Of a DNA stretch of 64,000 nucleotides, positions 8,265 through 16,160 are shown piece after piece. Where the stretch lies: contig JAZDRN010000003.1 of assembly GCA_047501485.1 (NCBI GenBank), forward strand, positions 183,870-247,869, read 5' to 3'. The notes under the pieces are model-generated. The model made no database searches and had not been told where the DNA came from. It saw only the letters and a list, made by a program, of their open reading frames with translations. The stretch is from Ancrocorticia sp047501485 (lineage in GTDB: Bacteria; Actinomycetota; Actinomycetes; Actinomycetales; Actinomycetaceae). The number at the start of each line of letters is the position of its first letter. Position 1 is the stretch's first letter. The translations under genes were made by a program, and so were the position numbers.

Positions 8265-8312
8265 AAGAACGCTTTAGGAGCGCAAAAGTAGTTCTGCGCC
8301 TCCAGATTGTCA
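8265..8312 (+). repeat. R element R4
   Basis: GAACGCTTTAGGAGCGCAAA then AGTAGTTCTGCGCC. The left block GAACGCT...GCGCAAAAGTAGTT matches the copies at 9599, 16,097 and 17,595 closely; the right block is weak. It lies between the convergent 3' ends of the oxidoreductase and the aminotransferase, whose TGA stop (8310 to 8312) closes the element. Confidence 0.75.
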
Positions 8313-9119
8313 GCTGAGTAGTGCCTGGCTCTCTGAAGCATATGCCTTATGGAGCAGACGCGAGAACGCCGAGTCTACGTTCATCGGCCGTTCTCCGATC
8401 TTCGACACCGTGACAGCGGGCGTCCACGAGTTCATTACCACGGCTGACAGCCGATCGCTGATGTCAGTCATCCGGATCGCTCGGGTGGCCTGGGGCACTC
8501 CCATGTCTCGCAGACGACGAGCCAGGATCTGCATGGTTACGCCTGGCAGGTACTCAGCCTCCGGCCAGATCACCGTCTCGCCATTCCAGAACGCGAGGTT
8601 CCAGATTGTCGCCTCGCTCAACCTGCCCGTTCGATCCTCAAATGCCGCGTCATCGAACCCTCGTGAGTTCGCCTGTCGCAAGAGAAGAGTCTTGCCGATC
8701 TCGCCCACATGTTTGATCTCGGGCAGGTACCGTTCATGCCGGACGACGTCGAGTGATATAGGGCCGGTCGGAGCCTGTGTGGGATCGGTGATCTTGACGA
8801 GTACATCGAGTTCGGAAGGCTCCCCGGCGGGGGCGAACTCGCCAGGCCGGGAGGTGATGAAGCAGGTCACCGATCCATCGGCCGCCCCGGACGCCGCGAC
8901 CGCGGCACGGAGGTATGCGGTGATCTGTTCGTCGGGAAGGTGATCTCCGAAGAGGCGGTCACTGGCCTGGCGCAGACGTTGGAGGTGGAGGTCCAGACCT
9001 CGTACGGCGTGGTCGCGCATCTGCATGGCGGTGAAGTGGGCGTATCCGGCGAAGGTAAGAGGTGCCAGGTCTGAGACGGTTGCGGGATTACCATTGAGGT
9101 GAGTGATCTGGAGGGTCAT
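8310..9119 (-). CDS. class IV pyridoxal-phosphate aminotransferase family protein
   Basis: The product is 269 residues from the ATG at 9119 (MTLQITHLNGNPATVSDLAP). The fold is that of branched-chain aminotransferase/aminodeoxychorismate lyase. IKHVGEIGKTLLLRQANSRG carries the region of the active-site lysine, and DRTGRLSEATIWNLAFWNGE is the conserved cofactor-binding stretch. The specific reaction is not clear. It is divergent from a MerR gene whose GTG lies only 25 bases away, so the two share a very compact control region. The stop codon is contributed by R element R4. Confidence 0.8.
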   Translation of the reverse strand: MTLQITHLNGNPATVSDLAPLTFAGYAHFTAMQMRDHAVRGLDLHLQRLRQASDRLFGDHLPDEQITAYLRAAVAASGAADGSVTCFITSRPGEFAPAGEPSELDVLVKITDPTQAPTGPISLDVVRHERYLPEIKHVGEIGKTLLLRQANSRGFDDAAFEDRTGRLSEATIWNLAFWNGETVIWPEAEYLPGVTMQILARRLRDMGVPQATRAIRMTDISDRLSAVVMNSWTPAVTVSKIGERPMNVDSAFSRLLHKAYASESQALLS

Positions 9120-9144
9120 GAGACGACCGTAGGAGTTGACACTA

Positions 9145-9537
9145 GTGGCAGACGCAAATCGAGATGACGGAGAGCTGCTCCGTGTCGGCGACCTGGCCGC
9201 ACGCACCGACGCGAGTCCAAGGATGCTGCGCTACTACGAGAACCAAGGTCTCATCGAGGCCGAACGCTCACCTTCGGGCCAGCGTCTGTTCGCGCCCACA
9301 GTTGTCGATCAGGTGCGCCACATCAGAACGCTGCTTCATGCAGGACTGCCCCTCCGGGCAATCAGCGAGTTACTCGATTGCATCCATGATCCGGGCCGCT
9401 TGGAGCCATGCGCGGTGCCCATCCTCGTAGAACACCTGCGCGAGTACGATGCCCGGATCGCCGAGCTCGTCAGCACCCGAGACACACTCCAAGGCCTGAT
9501 TAACTCATCCACTCCAAACATGCGCCTACCTGTCTAG
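9145..9537 (+). CDS. MerR family transcriptional regulator
   Basis: The product is about 130 residues with the MerR winged helix GDLAARTDASPRMLRYYENQ followed by AERSPSGQRLF and a helical C-terminal part. I chose GTG 9145 because AGGAG lies 9 bases before it; a TTG at 9136 is also possible. The 25-base gap to the divergent aminotransferase start implies that both genes share one operator region. It probably regulates that aminotransferase. The gene ends 60 bases before R element R5. Confidence 0.85.
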   Translation: MADANRDDGELLRVGDLAARTDASPRMLRYYENQGLIEAERSPSGQRLFAPTVVDQVRHIRTLLHAGLPLRAISELLDCIHDPGRLEPCAVPILVEHLREYDARIAELVSTRDTLQGLINSSTPNMRLPV

Positions 9538-9596
9538 CCCTCGTGTCCGGGAAATAACGGAAAGTCAGAAGTACCGAGACGCAGCTACCTTCAGCA

Positions 9597-9662
9597 AAGA
9601 ACGCTGTTGGGGCGCAAAAGTACGAGCGCCTTGAACGGCTTGATTCTGCGGATCTGAGTTTA
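9597..9662 (+). repeat. R element R5 (nearly full-length copy)
   Basis: This is one of the best copies: GAACGCTGTTGGGGCGC, AAAAGTACGAGCGCCTTGAA, CGGCTTGATTCTGCGG, ATCTGAGTTTAC. It lies between the MerR 3' end and the 3' end of the oxidoreductase remnant, whose TAA stop (9660 to 9662) is inside the element. GGGGCGC and GCGCC could pair around the AAAAGTACGA loop in this copy, but that pairing is not conserved in all copies. Confidence 0.85.
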
Positions 9663-10360
9663 CTGCCAGCCGTCGACGACGACCTTGCCGATAGTGCGCC
9701 CGCTCTCGACGAGCGCGTAGGCCTCGCGCATTGTCTTGGAAGAGATGGGGCTCAGAGTCCGGGTGGTCGTCGTGCGGATGCACCCCTGGTCGATGAGGTC
9801 GGCGACCTGGTTCAGGATCCGGTGCTGTTCGACCATGTCTGATGTGTGCTGGAGGGGCGGGTGAACATCAGTTCCCAGCGCCAGGCGATGCTCTTGCCCT
9901 TGAGCGGGGAGACGTCGCGTGGGCCGTCGTCGATCGCGACGACGTGCCCGAACGGGGCCACGATCTGCGCGTAGGTCTCGATCTGCCCCTCGGGGTGCGC
10001 GGTGAAGACCCAGTCCACACCATCAGGTGCGATGTCCTGCACGTGGGCGGCCAGGTCACCGCGGTGATCAACCGCGTGCTCCGCACCCAGATCGCGCACC
10101 CAGGCGGCACGCTCCTCGTCGGAGGCGGTGGCGATCACGGTGACGTTCGGCAGTAGGGCTTCTGCGAGTTCGAGCATGACCGATCCGACCCCGCCGGTGG
10201 CGCCGATCACCAGGAGCGTGCCGGTGGACTCCTCTGTGAGGCGGAGCCGGTCGAACAGTGTCTCCCACGCGGTGATCGCCGTCAGCGGCAGCGCCGCAGC
10301 ACCGCTGGCGCATCTGCGCGACTGGGTCGAGCAGAACGTCGGCACCGACGAGTAGCGCAA
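9660..10360 (-). pseudogene. zinc-type alcohol dehydrogenase/quinone oxidoreductase, 5'-truncated and frameshifted
   Basis: The middle part (AAALPLTAITAWETLFDRLR, then LVIGATGGVGSVMLELAEAL) is the cofactor-binding domain of a medium-chain reductase of about 336 residues. The N-terminal 120 or so residues are missing; coding sense fades near 10,330 and R element R6 follows. Near 9848 the frame shifts by one base. Beyond it the correct C-terminus (QHRILNQVADLIDQGC ... GKVVVDGWQ) continues in another frame to the stop at 9660. Both defects mean it is inactive. Confidence 0.85.
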
Positions 10361-10390
10361 CTATGTCGAACGGGAACCCCGTGGACCCGT

Positions 10391-10430
10391 GAAAGTAGTT
10401 GCATCCTGATCGATATGATCCGGGCTCCAG
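10391..10430 (+). repeat. R element R6
   Basis: GAAAGTAGTTGCATCCTGAT followed by CGATATGATCCGGG aligns to AAAAGTAGTNGCGTCTTGANCGGCTTGATTC. It lies where the 5' part of the oxidoreductase remnant is cut off, and 87 bases before the 3' end of the next module's left gene. Confidence 0.65.
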
Positions 10431-10516
10431 GGCTGAGATCTGGGTAAGTATCAAAGCATTGACGGAAGAATGCACCGCGTGGACCTGCCTCAGCCGTTGT
10501 GACAAATGGAAGCATT

Positions 10517-11707
10517 TCAGGTCGCTTCGGCGCGGATTTTGCGGGCACCGAGCATGGCGGCGAGCGCGGCGAGGATCCCGAGCCCGAGGCTGAGGTAGCC
10601 GAGGAGGAGCCAGCCGCTGGCGTTAGTGAATGCGGTCGCGGAGAAGGCGCCGGCGACTTGTGCGGCGACGATGATGGGTTCGGCGATGCCTTGGACGTGG
10701 GTGCGCTCGTTCGGCCGGTAGGCGGTGGTGATGAGTGCGGAACCGCCGCTGTAGGCGAGGTTCCATCCGACGCCGACGAGGAACATGGCGGCGAGGAATA
10801 GTGCCAGGCTCGTTCCGACGGCGGCAGTGATCCCGGCGGTCGCGATCAGGAGGGCACCAGCGAGGACGACTCGGGGCTCGCCGACGCGTCCGATGATCCG
10901 GGCGGCGAGGAAGCCGGGAGCATACATGCCGATCATGTGCAGTTGGACGGCGAACGCCGTCACGACCGCGCTGTGTCCTACCTGCTCGCCCAAGATCGGG
11001 CCGGCGGTCATCATTGCCGACATGGTGCTCATCGCTACCGTCGCCCCCACGAGCCCGGCCCAGAGCCGCGGCTGCGCCCAGAGTTCTCGCATACGGCGCG
11101 GCCGGGCTGCCGCACCACTTTCTGGCGTGTCAGCGGTGGTGCTCGTTAATGCGGGAAGACGAGAGTTCCATACGGCCGCGCAGACGCCGAGGAGGGCGAC
11201 GAGGAGGTAGGAGCCCACGAACGGGGTGCTGGTGAGACCCTGTAGCGCGGTGGCCAGGAACGGTCCGATGATCGCGGCGACGAGCCCGCCCGATAACACC
11301 GTCGACACGGCTCTCGCCCGCGCCTCCGGTGCGGCTTCGGCTGCCGTGTAGCGGTAGTAGGCGGCACCGGCGGTGTAGATGCCGACCAGGGCGGTACCGG
11401 TGCAGAACAGCCAGAATGAGGAGAACTGCAGGCCGAGAGACGAGACGACTCCCGAGGCCACCGCTGCCAGCGCGGTCGTAGTGAACACCGTCCGCGGACG
11501 GAACCGCGTGAGCGCGCGCGAGATGAATGCTGTGCTGATCCCTGCGACGAGGAAGATGCTGGCATACGGCAGTGTCGCCAGAGCAGCGCTCGGCGCGAGC
11601 CGCGCCCCGACGATGCCGGTGAGGGTGAGATCGACCGTGGTGCCTGCCACAGCCAGCGCTTGGGCGACCGTCAGCCGCCGTATCAGGGTGGACGGAGGAG
11701 GAGTCAT
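10517..11707 (-). CDS. MFS transporter
   Basis: This is an intact MFS protein of 396 residues with twelve hydrophobic segments. Its amphipathic loops include FISRALTRFRPRTVFTTTAL after the second segment, and the central loop is short and basic (ARPRRMRELWAQPRLW). The start MTPPPSTLIRRLTVAQALAV has no strong alternative. It is divergent from a GlxA-type AraC regulator 73 bases away. An efflux role is a family-level guess. The 3' end lies about 90 bases after R element R6. Confidence 0.85.
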   Translation of the reverse strand: MTPPPSTLIRRLTVAQALAVAGTTVDLTLTGIVGARLAPSAALATLPYASIFLVAGISTAFISRALTRFRPRTVFTTTALAAVASGVVSSLGLQFSSFWLFCTGTALVGIYTAGAAYYRYTAAEAAPEARARAVSTVLSGGLVAAIIGPFLATALQGLTSTPFVGSYLLVALLGVCAAVWNSRLPALTSTTADTPESGAAARPRRMRELWAQPRLWAGLVGATVAMSTMSAMMTAGPILGEQVGHSAVVTAFAVQLHMIGMYAPGFLAARIIGRVGEPRVVLAGALLIATAGITAAVGTSLALFLAAMFLVGVGWNLAYSGGSALITTAYRPNERTHVQGIAEPIIVAAQVAGAFSATAFTNASGWLLLGYLSLGLGILAALAAMLGARKIRAEAT

Positions 11708-11780
11708 CCCTCCACATTGCCGTCATCGGCACGTAGGATCGAGTGGCTGATATGACAGAGAGCGTAAGGTATAGGCCAAC

Positions 11781-12806
11781 ATGATGATCTCGCGCCAGGC
11801 CCAGCCCGCCACGGTTCACCGTGTCGTCGTGCTCGTGCTGCCTGGCGCGCTCCCACTGGACGTCGGCATCCCAGCCCAAGTGTTCCGCCAGAAGTATGGT
11901 GCGCCCTATGAAGTGCTCCTCGCCGGGGAACACGCCGGCCCGGTCCCGGCGAGCGAGCCATTCCACTATCTCGTGGAGCACGGAGTTGAAGCGTTCAAGA
12001 CCGCCGGCACGATCGTGGTGCCCGGATACTCGGACACCGATCAAGAGCCGTCATCCGTTGTACTGGAAGCGCTCCGTGCCGCGCACAATCGTGGGGTCAG
12101 GATCGCATCGGTCTGCACCGGGGCTTTCGCGCTCGCGGCCGCCGGCCTGCTGGACGACCGGCGGGCAGCAACGCATTGGAAAGCTGCCGATACGCTCGCC
12201 GCGCGCTACCCGTTGATCCGCGTCGACCGTGACGTGCTCTTCGTCGATGAAGAACAGATCCTCACCTCTGCTGGAGTCGCGGCCGGCATCGACTTGTGTC
12301 TGCATATGATCCGACGCGACCACGGCTCCCACCTCGCTGCGGAGGTCGCCCGCCACATCGTTGCCGCACCGTACCGGGAAGGCGGCCAGGCACAGTTCAT
12401 CCCGCGGCCCCTGCCAGAAGGCATCGGTCGTCTCTTCGCTCGCACTCGCGCCTGGGCACTTGAACGCCTAGAGACGCCGCTGACGGTGGCAGACATGGCC
12501 GCGCACGCGCACGTCTCCTACCGCACGTTCACTCGCCGCTTTGTCGAAGATACCGGTCTCCCGGCCCTGCAGTGGCTCCTGCGTGCTCGTGTCGATTGAG
12601 CCCGTGAACTCCTCGAAGCCACCGACCTCGGCGTCGACCAGATCGCCGAACGAGCAGGTCTCGGCTCCGCCACGAACCTGCGCCAGCATTTCCACAGACT
12701 GATCGGTATCACCCCGACCCAATACCGCAAGTCCTTCACCGAGCAACAAGCATCCACTTCGACGGCTCCGCGGACGTTCCACGCCGAGAGACTACAACCC
12801 GAATAG
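11781..12806 (+). pseudogene. GlxA-type AraC regulator with an in-frame stop codon
   Basis: The N-terminal 180 residues form a DJ-1/PfpI-like domain (GVRIASVCTGAFALAAAGLL carries the nucleophile-elbow Cys), followed by an AraC DNA-binding domain. At 12,597 to 12,599 a TGA interrupts the domain after LLRARVD. Translation resumes in the same frame as ARELLEATDLGVDQIAERAG and runs to TAG at 12,806, completing the second helix-turn-helix. A CGA-to-TGA change would explain the stop. The shortened product of 272 residues keeps only the first recognition helix. It is probably the former repressor or activator of the divergent MFS gene. Confidence 0.85.
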
Positions 12807-12820
12807 CACCCTGTACGGTC

Positions 12821-12872
12821 GTCAAAGTAGCGGCGTCCTGATTGTTACTTCTCTTGGTCTTACCTCTCATCA
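12821..12872 (+). repeat. R element R7
   Basis: GTCAAAGTAGCGGCGTCCTG, then ATTGTTACTTCTCTTGGTCT and TACC. It lies between the 3' end of the GlxA-type gene (15 bases before) and the 3' end of the nitronate monooxygenase gene. Confidence 0.7.
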
Positions 12873-12903
12873 GAGCTGGCAGAAGACTGAGTTGCAGTAG
12901 CGC

Positions 12904-13932
12904 TCAGGGCGTTGTGTCCCCGAGCCAGCGGAGCACGTCGGCTGCGGGCTCCTCGGGAGCGTTGCGGTAGCCGGTGCCTGCCCAGAGGTGGAGCCGGTCG
13001 GCGTCGCCGGCGTGGCCTGCTGCCTGCCGCAGTGCGCGGGTCAGGTGATGTACGGCCGGGTACGCGTTCGGCGCGTCGTGGTCGTGGCGGTCGATGAAGC
13101 CGTTGCGCAGTGCTCGCGCCGGTCGCCCGGTAAAGGCGTGGGTGATGACTGTCTCGGTGAATCTCGGATCGGCGAGCGCGGCCCGGTGGGTCGGTGAGGT
13201 GCCTGCTTCGACGGTTCGCAGCAGCAGCGTGCCGATCGCGACCGCCTCGGCTCCGGCATCAAGGAGCTCGCGCACGGCGGCCGGACCGTCGACCCCACCC
13301 GCGGCGATTAAGGGTAGTTGGCTCGCTGAGCGAACATCACGTAGCAGCTTTGCCGTTGAGATGTCGCTCAGTTGTCGTGCGGGGTCGTAGGTGGCGCTGT
13401 GTCCGCCAGCAGAGGGGCCTTGCACGATCAGTCCGTCCACGCCGGCGACTTGTGCTTCCAGTGCTTCTCCGGGCGTGGTGACGGTGGCGAGCACCTGCGA
13501 TCCCGCCTGCTGCAAGGAGGTGATGGCAGCCTGGTCGGGTAGCGCGAACGTCAGTGACACCACCGGAACCGGGTGCTCGATCAGCAGGCGGAGCTTGTCG
13601 GTCCAGTGGTCATCATCGGCCACCGGGTTGGGATCGAGTGAAAGGCCATAGGCGTCGGCTTCGGGCTGCACCTCGGCGGCGTAGCGATGGAACGCCTCGC
13701 GATCGAGGTCACTCTTGCTTGGTGCGAACAGGTTGACGCCGAAGTGGTCGGTGCGCTCACGCACCTCGGCGATCTGTTCGGCGAGCGCATCGGGTGTCTG
13801 GTATCCGCCAGCGAGGAACCCGAACCCGCCCGCGCCAGCGACAGCGGCAACCAGCGCGGGGGTGGTGGGGCCGCCCGCCATCGGAGCAGCCACGATCGGC
13901 AGCGGAGTGTTCAGCAGGGGCTTGTAGTTCAC
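12904..13932 (-). CDS. nitronate monooxygenase (2-nitropropane dioxygenase family)
   Basis: The product is an FMN-dependent TIM-barrel enzyme of 342 residues. The N-terminus reads PIVAAPMAGGPTTPALVAAV, and the flavin phosphate site shows in GPSAGGHS and PLIAAGGVDGPAAVRELLDA. Family members oxidise alkyl nitronates to carbonyl compounds and nitrite, protecting against propionate-3-nitronate. GTG at 13,932 is preceded by GAGGAGA. It is divergent from an SDR/WrbA/Rrf2 operon with a strong palindrome between them. All four genes fit one redox or nitro-compound stress regulon (inference). Confidence 0.88.
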   Translation of the reverse strand: MNYKPLLNTPLPIVAAPMAGGPTTPALVAAVAGAGGFGFLAGGYQTPDALAEQIAEVRERTDHFGVNLFAPSKSDLDREAFHRYAAEVQPEADAYGLSLDPNPVADDDHWTDKLRLLIEHPVPVVSLTFALPDQAAITSLQQAGSQVLATVTTPGEALEAQVAGVDGLIVQGPSAGGHSATYDPARQLSDISTAKLLRDVRSASQLPLIAAGGVDGPAAVRELLDAGAEAVAIGTLLLRTVEAGTSPTHRAALADPRFTETVITHAFTGRPARALRNGFIDRHDHDAPNAYPAVHHLTRALRQAAGHAGDADRLHLWAGTGYRNAPEEPAADVLRWLGDTTP

Positions 13933-14030
13933 GGGGTCTCCTCTCGTGGATCGGCGGGCCAGTCGAGGGCCTCAGCCGAACAGCAGCGTATCTCGTCGGG
14001 AATGCATCTGCGATGGCGACTCCTCCACTA

Positions 14031-14055
14031 TATCTGGACATTAAATATCCAGATA
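14031..14055. promoter_or_regulatory. operator palindrome between nitronate monooxygenase and SDR genes
   Basis: Perfect 8-bp arms TATCTGGA (14,031 to 14,038) and TCCAGATA (14,048 to 14,055) are separated by 9 bases, midway between two divergent starts. The only regulator in the module is Rrf2, encoded at 15,579, and Rrf2 proteins bind similar dyads, so it is the obvious candidate binder. That link is inferred. Confidence 0.65.
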
Positions 14056-14100
14056 GTCTAGGTTGGGAGCGTGCCCGCATCAACCAAGGAGGCAACAAGG

Positions 14101-14853
14101 ATGACTGCTACCCGAACCGCACTTGTGACTGGGGCCAGCCGAGGAATCGGTCAGGCCACCGCCCAGCGCCTGGCATTGCTCGGCTTCGATGTGATCGCCC
14201 AGCATCGCGGCGACGACACCGAGCTCGACCCCATCCGCGAGGTCGCCGCCGAGCACCAGACCACCGTGACCCCGGTACACGCCGATTTCTCCGAGCCCGG
14301 CGCGGTCGAGGCTCTGCTGCCCCGACTCGATGCCGCGCTCGACGACCGCACGATCGACGTCGCGTTCCTCAACGCCGGGATCGCCCCGTTCGGCGACTTC
14401 ACCCAGCTGAGCGAGTCGGCGCTGCGCGACCTGTTCCAGGTCAACACCATCGCCCCCTACGCCCTCGCCGCGGGCCTGGCGGAGCGGATGACGAGTCCGG
14501 GCGGGCAGTACATCTTCACCGGCTCCGCCCTCACCCGCTACGCGTTCCCCTCGCTCACCGGCTACGGGATGAGCAAGATCGCCCTGGAGTACCTCGCCCG
14601 CACCATGGCCGCAGTCCTCGGGGCGCGAGGCATCACGGTCAACGTCGTCGCACCGGGCGTGGTGGACACCGACATCAACGCCGGTTGGCTGCGCGGCAAC
14701 GACGAGGCCGCGGCCGGCACTCGTGAGTCCTCAGCGCTGGGGAAGATCGCCGAGGCCGATGACATCGCCGAGATCGTCGCCCTCCTCGCGGAATCAACGT
14801 CGCAGGCCATCACCGGGCAGGTCATCGACACCTCGATGGGCACCAGCCTGTAA
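14101..14853 (+). CDS. short-chain dehydrogenase/reductase
   Basis: The product is a classical SDR of 250 residues. TGASRGIGQATAQ is the NAD(P)-binding glycine motif, NAGIAPFG follows, and the catalytic pair appears in YGMSK (near residue 159) after a Ser-containing strand. The ATG at 14,101 was chosen because AGGAGG lies 9 bases upstream; an in-frame start at 14,071 would bury that site. It leads an operon with wrbA and the Rrf2 gene. Its last codons and stop are duplicated directly downstream. The substrate is unknown. Confidence 0.88.
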   Translation: MTATRTALVTGASRGIGQATAQRLALLGFDVIAQHRGDDTELDPIREVAAEHQTTVTPVHADFSEPGAVEALLPRLDAALDDRTIDVAFLNAGIAPFGDFTQLSESALRDLFQVNTIAPYALAAGLAERMTSPGGQYIFTGSALTRYAFPSLTGYGMSKIALEYLARTMAAVLGARGITVNVVAPGVVDTDINAGWLRGNDEAAAGTRESSALGKIAEADDIAEIVALLAESTSQAITGQVIDTSMGTSL

Positions 14854-14889
14854 CCACCGACACCTCGATGGGCACCAGCCTGTAACCAC
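14826..14889 (+). repeat. 32-bp tandem duplication spanning the SDR stop codon
   Basis: The unit CGACACCTCGATGGGCACCA plus GCCTGTAACCAC occurs at 14,826 and again at 14,858, with the first bases of a third copy at 14,890. The first copy encodes the last residues and stop of the SDR; the second is non-coding. This is consistent with replication slippage. Confidence 0.9.
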
Positions 14890-14912
14890 CGACACCAGAG
14901 AGGCAAGCATCC

Positions 14913-15470
14913 ATGAAGACCGTTGCGATCATCTACCACTCCAGCACCGGGAACGTGCATCAGATGGCCCAAGCCGCGCAGACCCGCGCCGAACAACTCG
15001 CGCACGAGGTCTTACTCACCCGGCTGCCCGAGCTGGACGACCCTGACGCGACCGCTGCCGCGCACGAGAAGGCGCTCGGCGATCTTGAGGTCGCCGATGC
15101 GGTGCTGTGGGGCACCCCCGGCCGGTACGGGGCGATGTCGGGGCCGATGAAGCACTTCCTCGACCAGACCCTGCCGCTGCACCAGCGGGGCGTGCTGGCC
15201 GATAAGTACATGTCGACGTTCGTGTCCACCGCCTCGAACCATGGCGGGCAGGAGTCCACGATCCTGGCGTTCAACAACGTGCTCTACCACTGGGGAGCGA
15301 TCATCGTGCCCGCCGGAGCTGCCGGTGAGGCCCTGGCCCTGCCGCTCAACGGCAACCCCTACGGCGCATCCAGCGTCTCCGGCGCACAGCCCGCTGCGGT
15401 GCCCTCCGAGAACCTGGACGCCATGAAGTTCTTGGTCGAACGGCTCCTCACGCTCGTACCAGGAGAGTGA
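14913..15470 (+). CDS. wrbA: WrbA-like NAD(P)H:quinone oxidoreductase / flavodoxin family
   Basis: The product is 185 residues with a flavodoxin fold. It starts MKTVAIIYHSSTGNVHQMAQ (FMN phosphate loop) and contains the WrbA-type stretch GTPGRYGAMSGPMKHFLDQT near residues 65 to 84. Such enzymes reduce quinones by two electrons and so avoid semiquinone radicals. It is the middle gene of the SDR-wrbA-rrf2 operon. A GAGAGG ribosome site is 9 bases before the ATG, immediately after the 32-bp duplication. Confidence 0.85.
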   Translation: MKTVAIIYHSSTGNVHQMAQAAQTRAEQLAHEVLLTRLPELDDPDATAAAHEKALGDLEVADAVLWGTPGRYGAMSGPMKHFLDQTLPLHQRGVLADKYMSTFVSTASNHGGQESTILAFNNVLYHWGAIIVPAGAAGEALALPLNGNPYGASSVSGAQPAAVPSENLDAMKFLVERLLTLVPGE

Positions 15471-15483
15471 CAGAAGGCGCTCC

Positions 15484-15513
15484 GCCCCCGGCGCATCATC
15501 CAGCGGCGGGGGC
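15484..15513. terminator. GC-rich hairpin after wrbA
   Basis: Arms GCCCCCGGCGC and GCGGCGGGGGC (one mismatch, 8-base loop) follow the wrbA stop by 13 bases. There is no T-run, so termination strength is uncertain. The rrf2 gene behind it has its own promoter-like sequence. Confidence 0.45.
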
Positions 15514-15578
15514 GGGCTGCTGCTCACACGGGAGGCGCAACTCGGACAATGTAGGTCTTCGTTGAGTAGGATCAGAGT

Positions 15579-16097
15579 GTGAAACTGCCGCGCGGAACCG
15601 AATGGATGGCCCACTGCCTCGTCGCGCTCTCCGCATGCGAGGACATCGGCCCACTCGCTAAGACCACCCTGGCGGAGATGTTCGACATCCCCGACGCCTA
15701 CCTGAGCAAGCAGCTCCAGCAGCTCGTCCGCGCCGGCATCATCCGCTCCTCTTCCGGGCAACGTGGCGGCTACTTCCTCGCGAGGCCTGCCGAGACGGTG
15801 ACGCTCCTTGACGTCATCAAGACCGTGCAAGGCGACGCGCCGCTGTTCGTGTGCGAGGAAGTGCGCTGTCGCGGTATCTTCACCGACGACGCCGACGCCA
15901 TCAGATCGACCGGCCCCTGCGGTATTCATCACGCGATGGTCGAGGCGGAGAACCAGTGGCGTGAGTCGCTTGCGACCGTCACTATCGAAGCGCTGACCCG
16001 ACAAATCGGCGACCACGGCGTCACCAAGATGCGCGACTTCGCCCAAGCACAGCGAACCCACCAACCTCTAGATAGACCGAAGCTACCAGAAGGCTAG
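15579..16097 (+). CDS. Rrf2 family transcriptional regulator
   Basis: The product is 172 residues with the Rrf2 winged helix (MAHCLVALSACEDIGPLAKT, then LSKQLQQLVRAGIIRSSSGQ and RGGYFLARP). Cysteines in FVCEEVRCRGIF and STGPCGIHH are spaced like Rrf2 sensors that bind an Fe-S cluster or react with oxidants or NO. The start is GTG; a TAGGAT -10 box ends 6 bases before it, so the message is probably leaderless. It likely controls the divergent redox genes through the palindrome at 14,031. Its TAG stop overlaps the left edge of R element R8. Confidence 0.88.
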   Translation: MKLPRGTEWMAHCLVALSACEDIGPLAKTTLAEMFDIPDAYLSKQLQQLVRAGIIRSSSGQRGGYFLARPAETVTLLDVIKTVQGDAPLFVCEEVRCRGIFTDDADAIRSTGPCGIHHAMVEAENQWRESLATVTIEALTRQIGDHGVTKMRDFAQAQRTHQPLDRPKLPEG

Positions 16098-16160
16098 AAC
16101 GCTGTGGGGGCGCAAAAGTAGTCCGGTCTTGAGCGGTTTTTCTCTGCGGTTCTAGTCTAT
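16095..16160 (+). repeat. R element R8 (nearly full-length copy)
   Basis: GAACGCTGTGGGGGCGC, AAAAGTAGTCCGGTCTTGAG, CGGTTTTTCTCTGCGG, TTCTAGTCTATCG. The stop codon of the plus-strand rrf2 gene (16,095 to 16,097) touches its left edge, and the stop codon of the minus-strand AbiEii gene (16,152 to 16,154) is in its right block, so the two convergent genes leave no spare DNA apart from the repeat. Confidence 0.85.
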
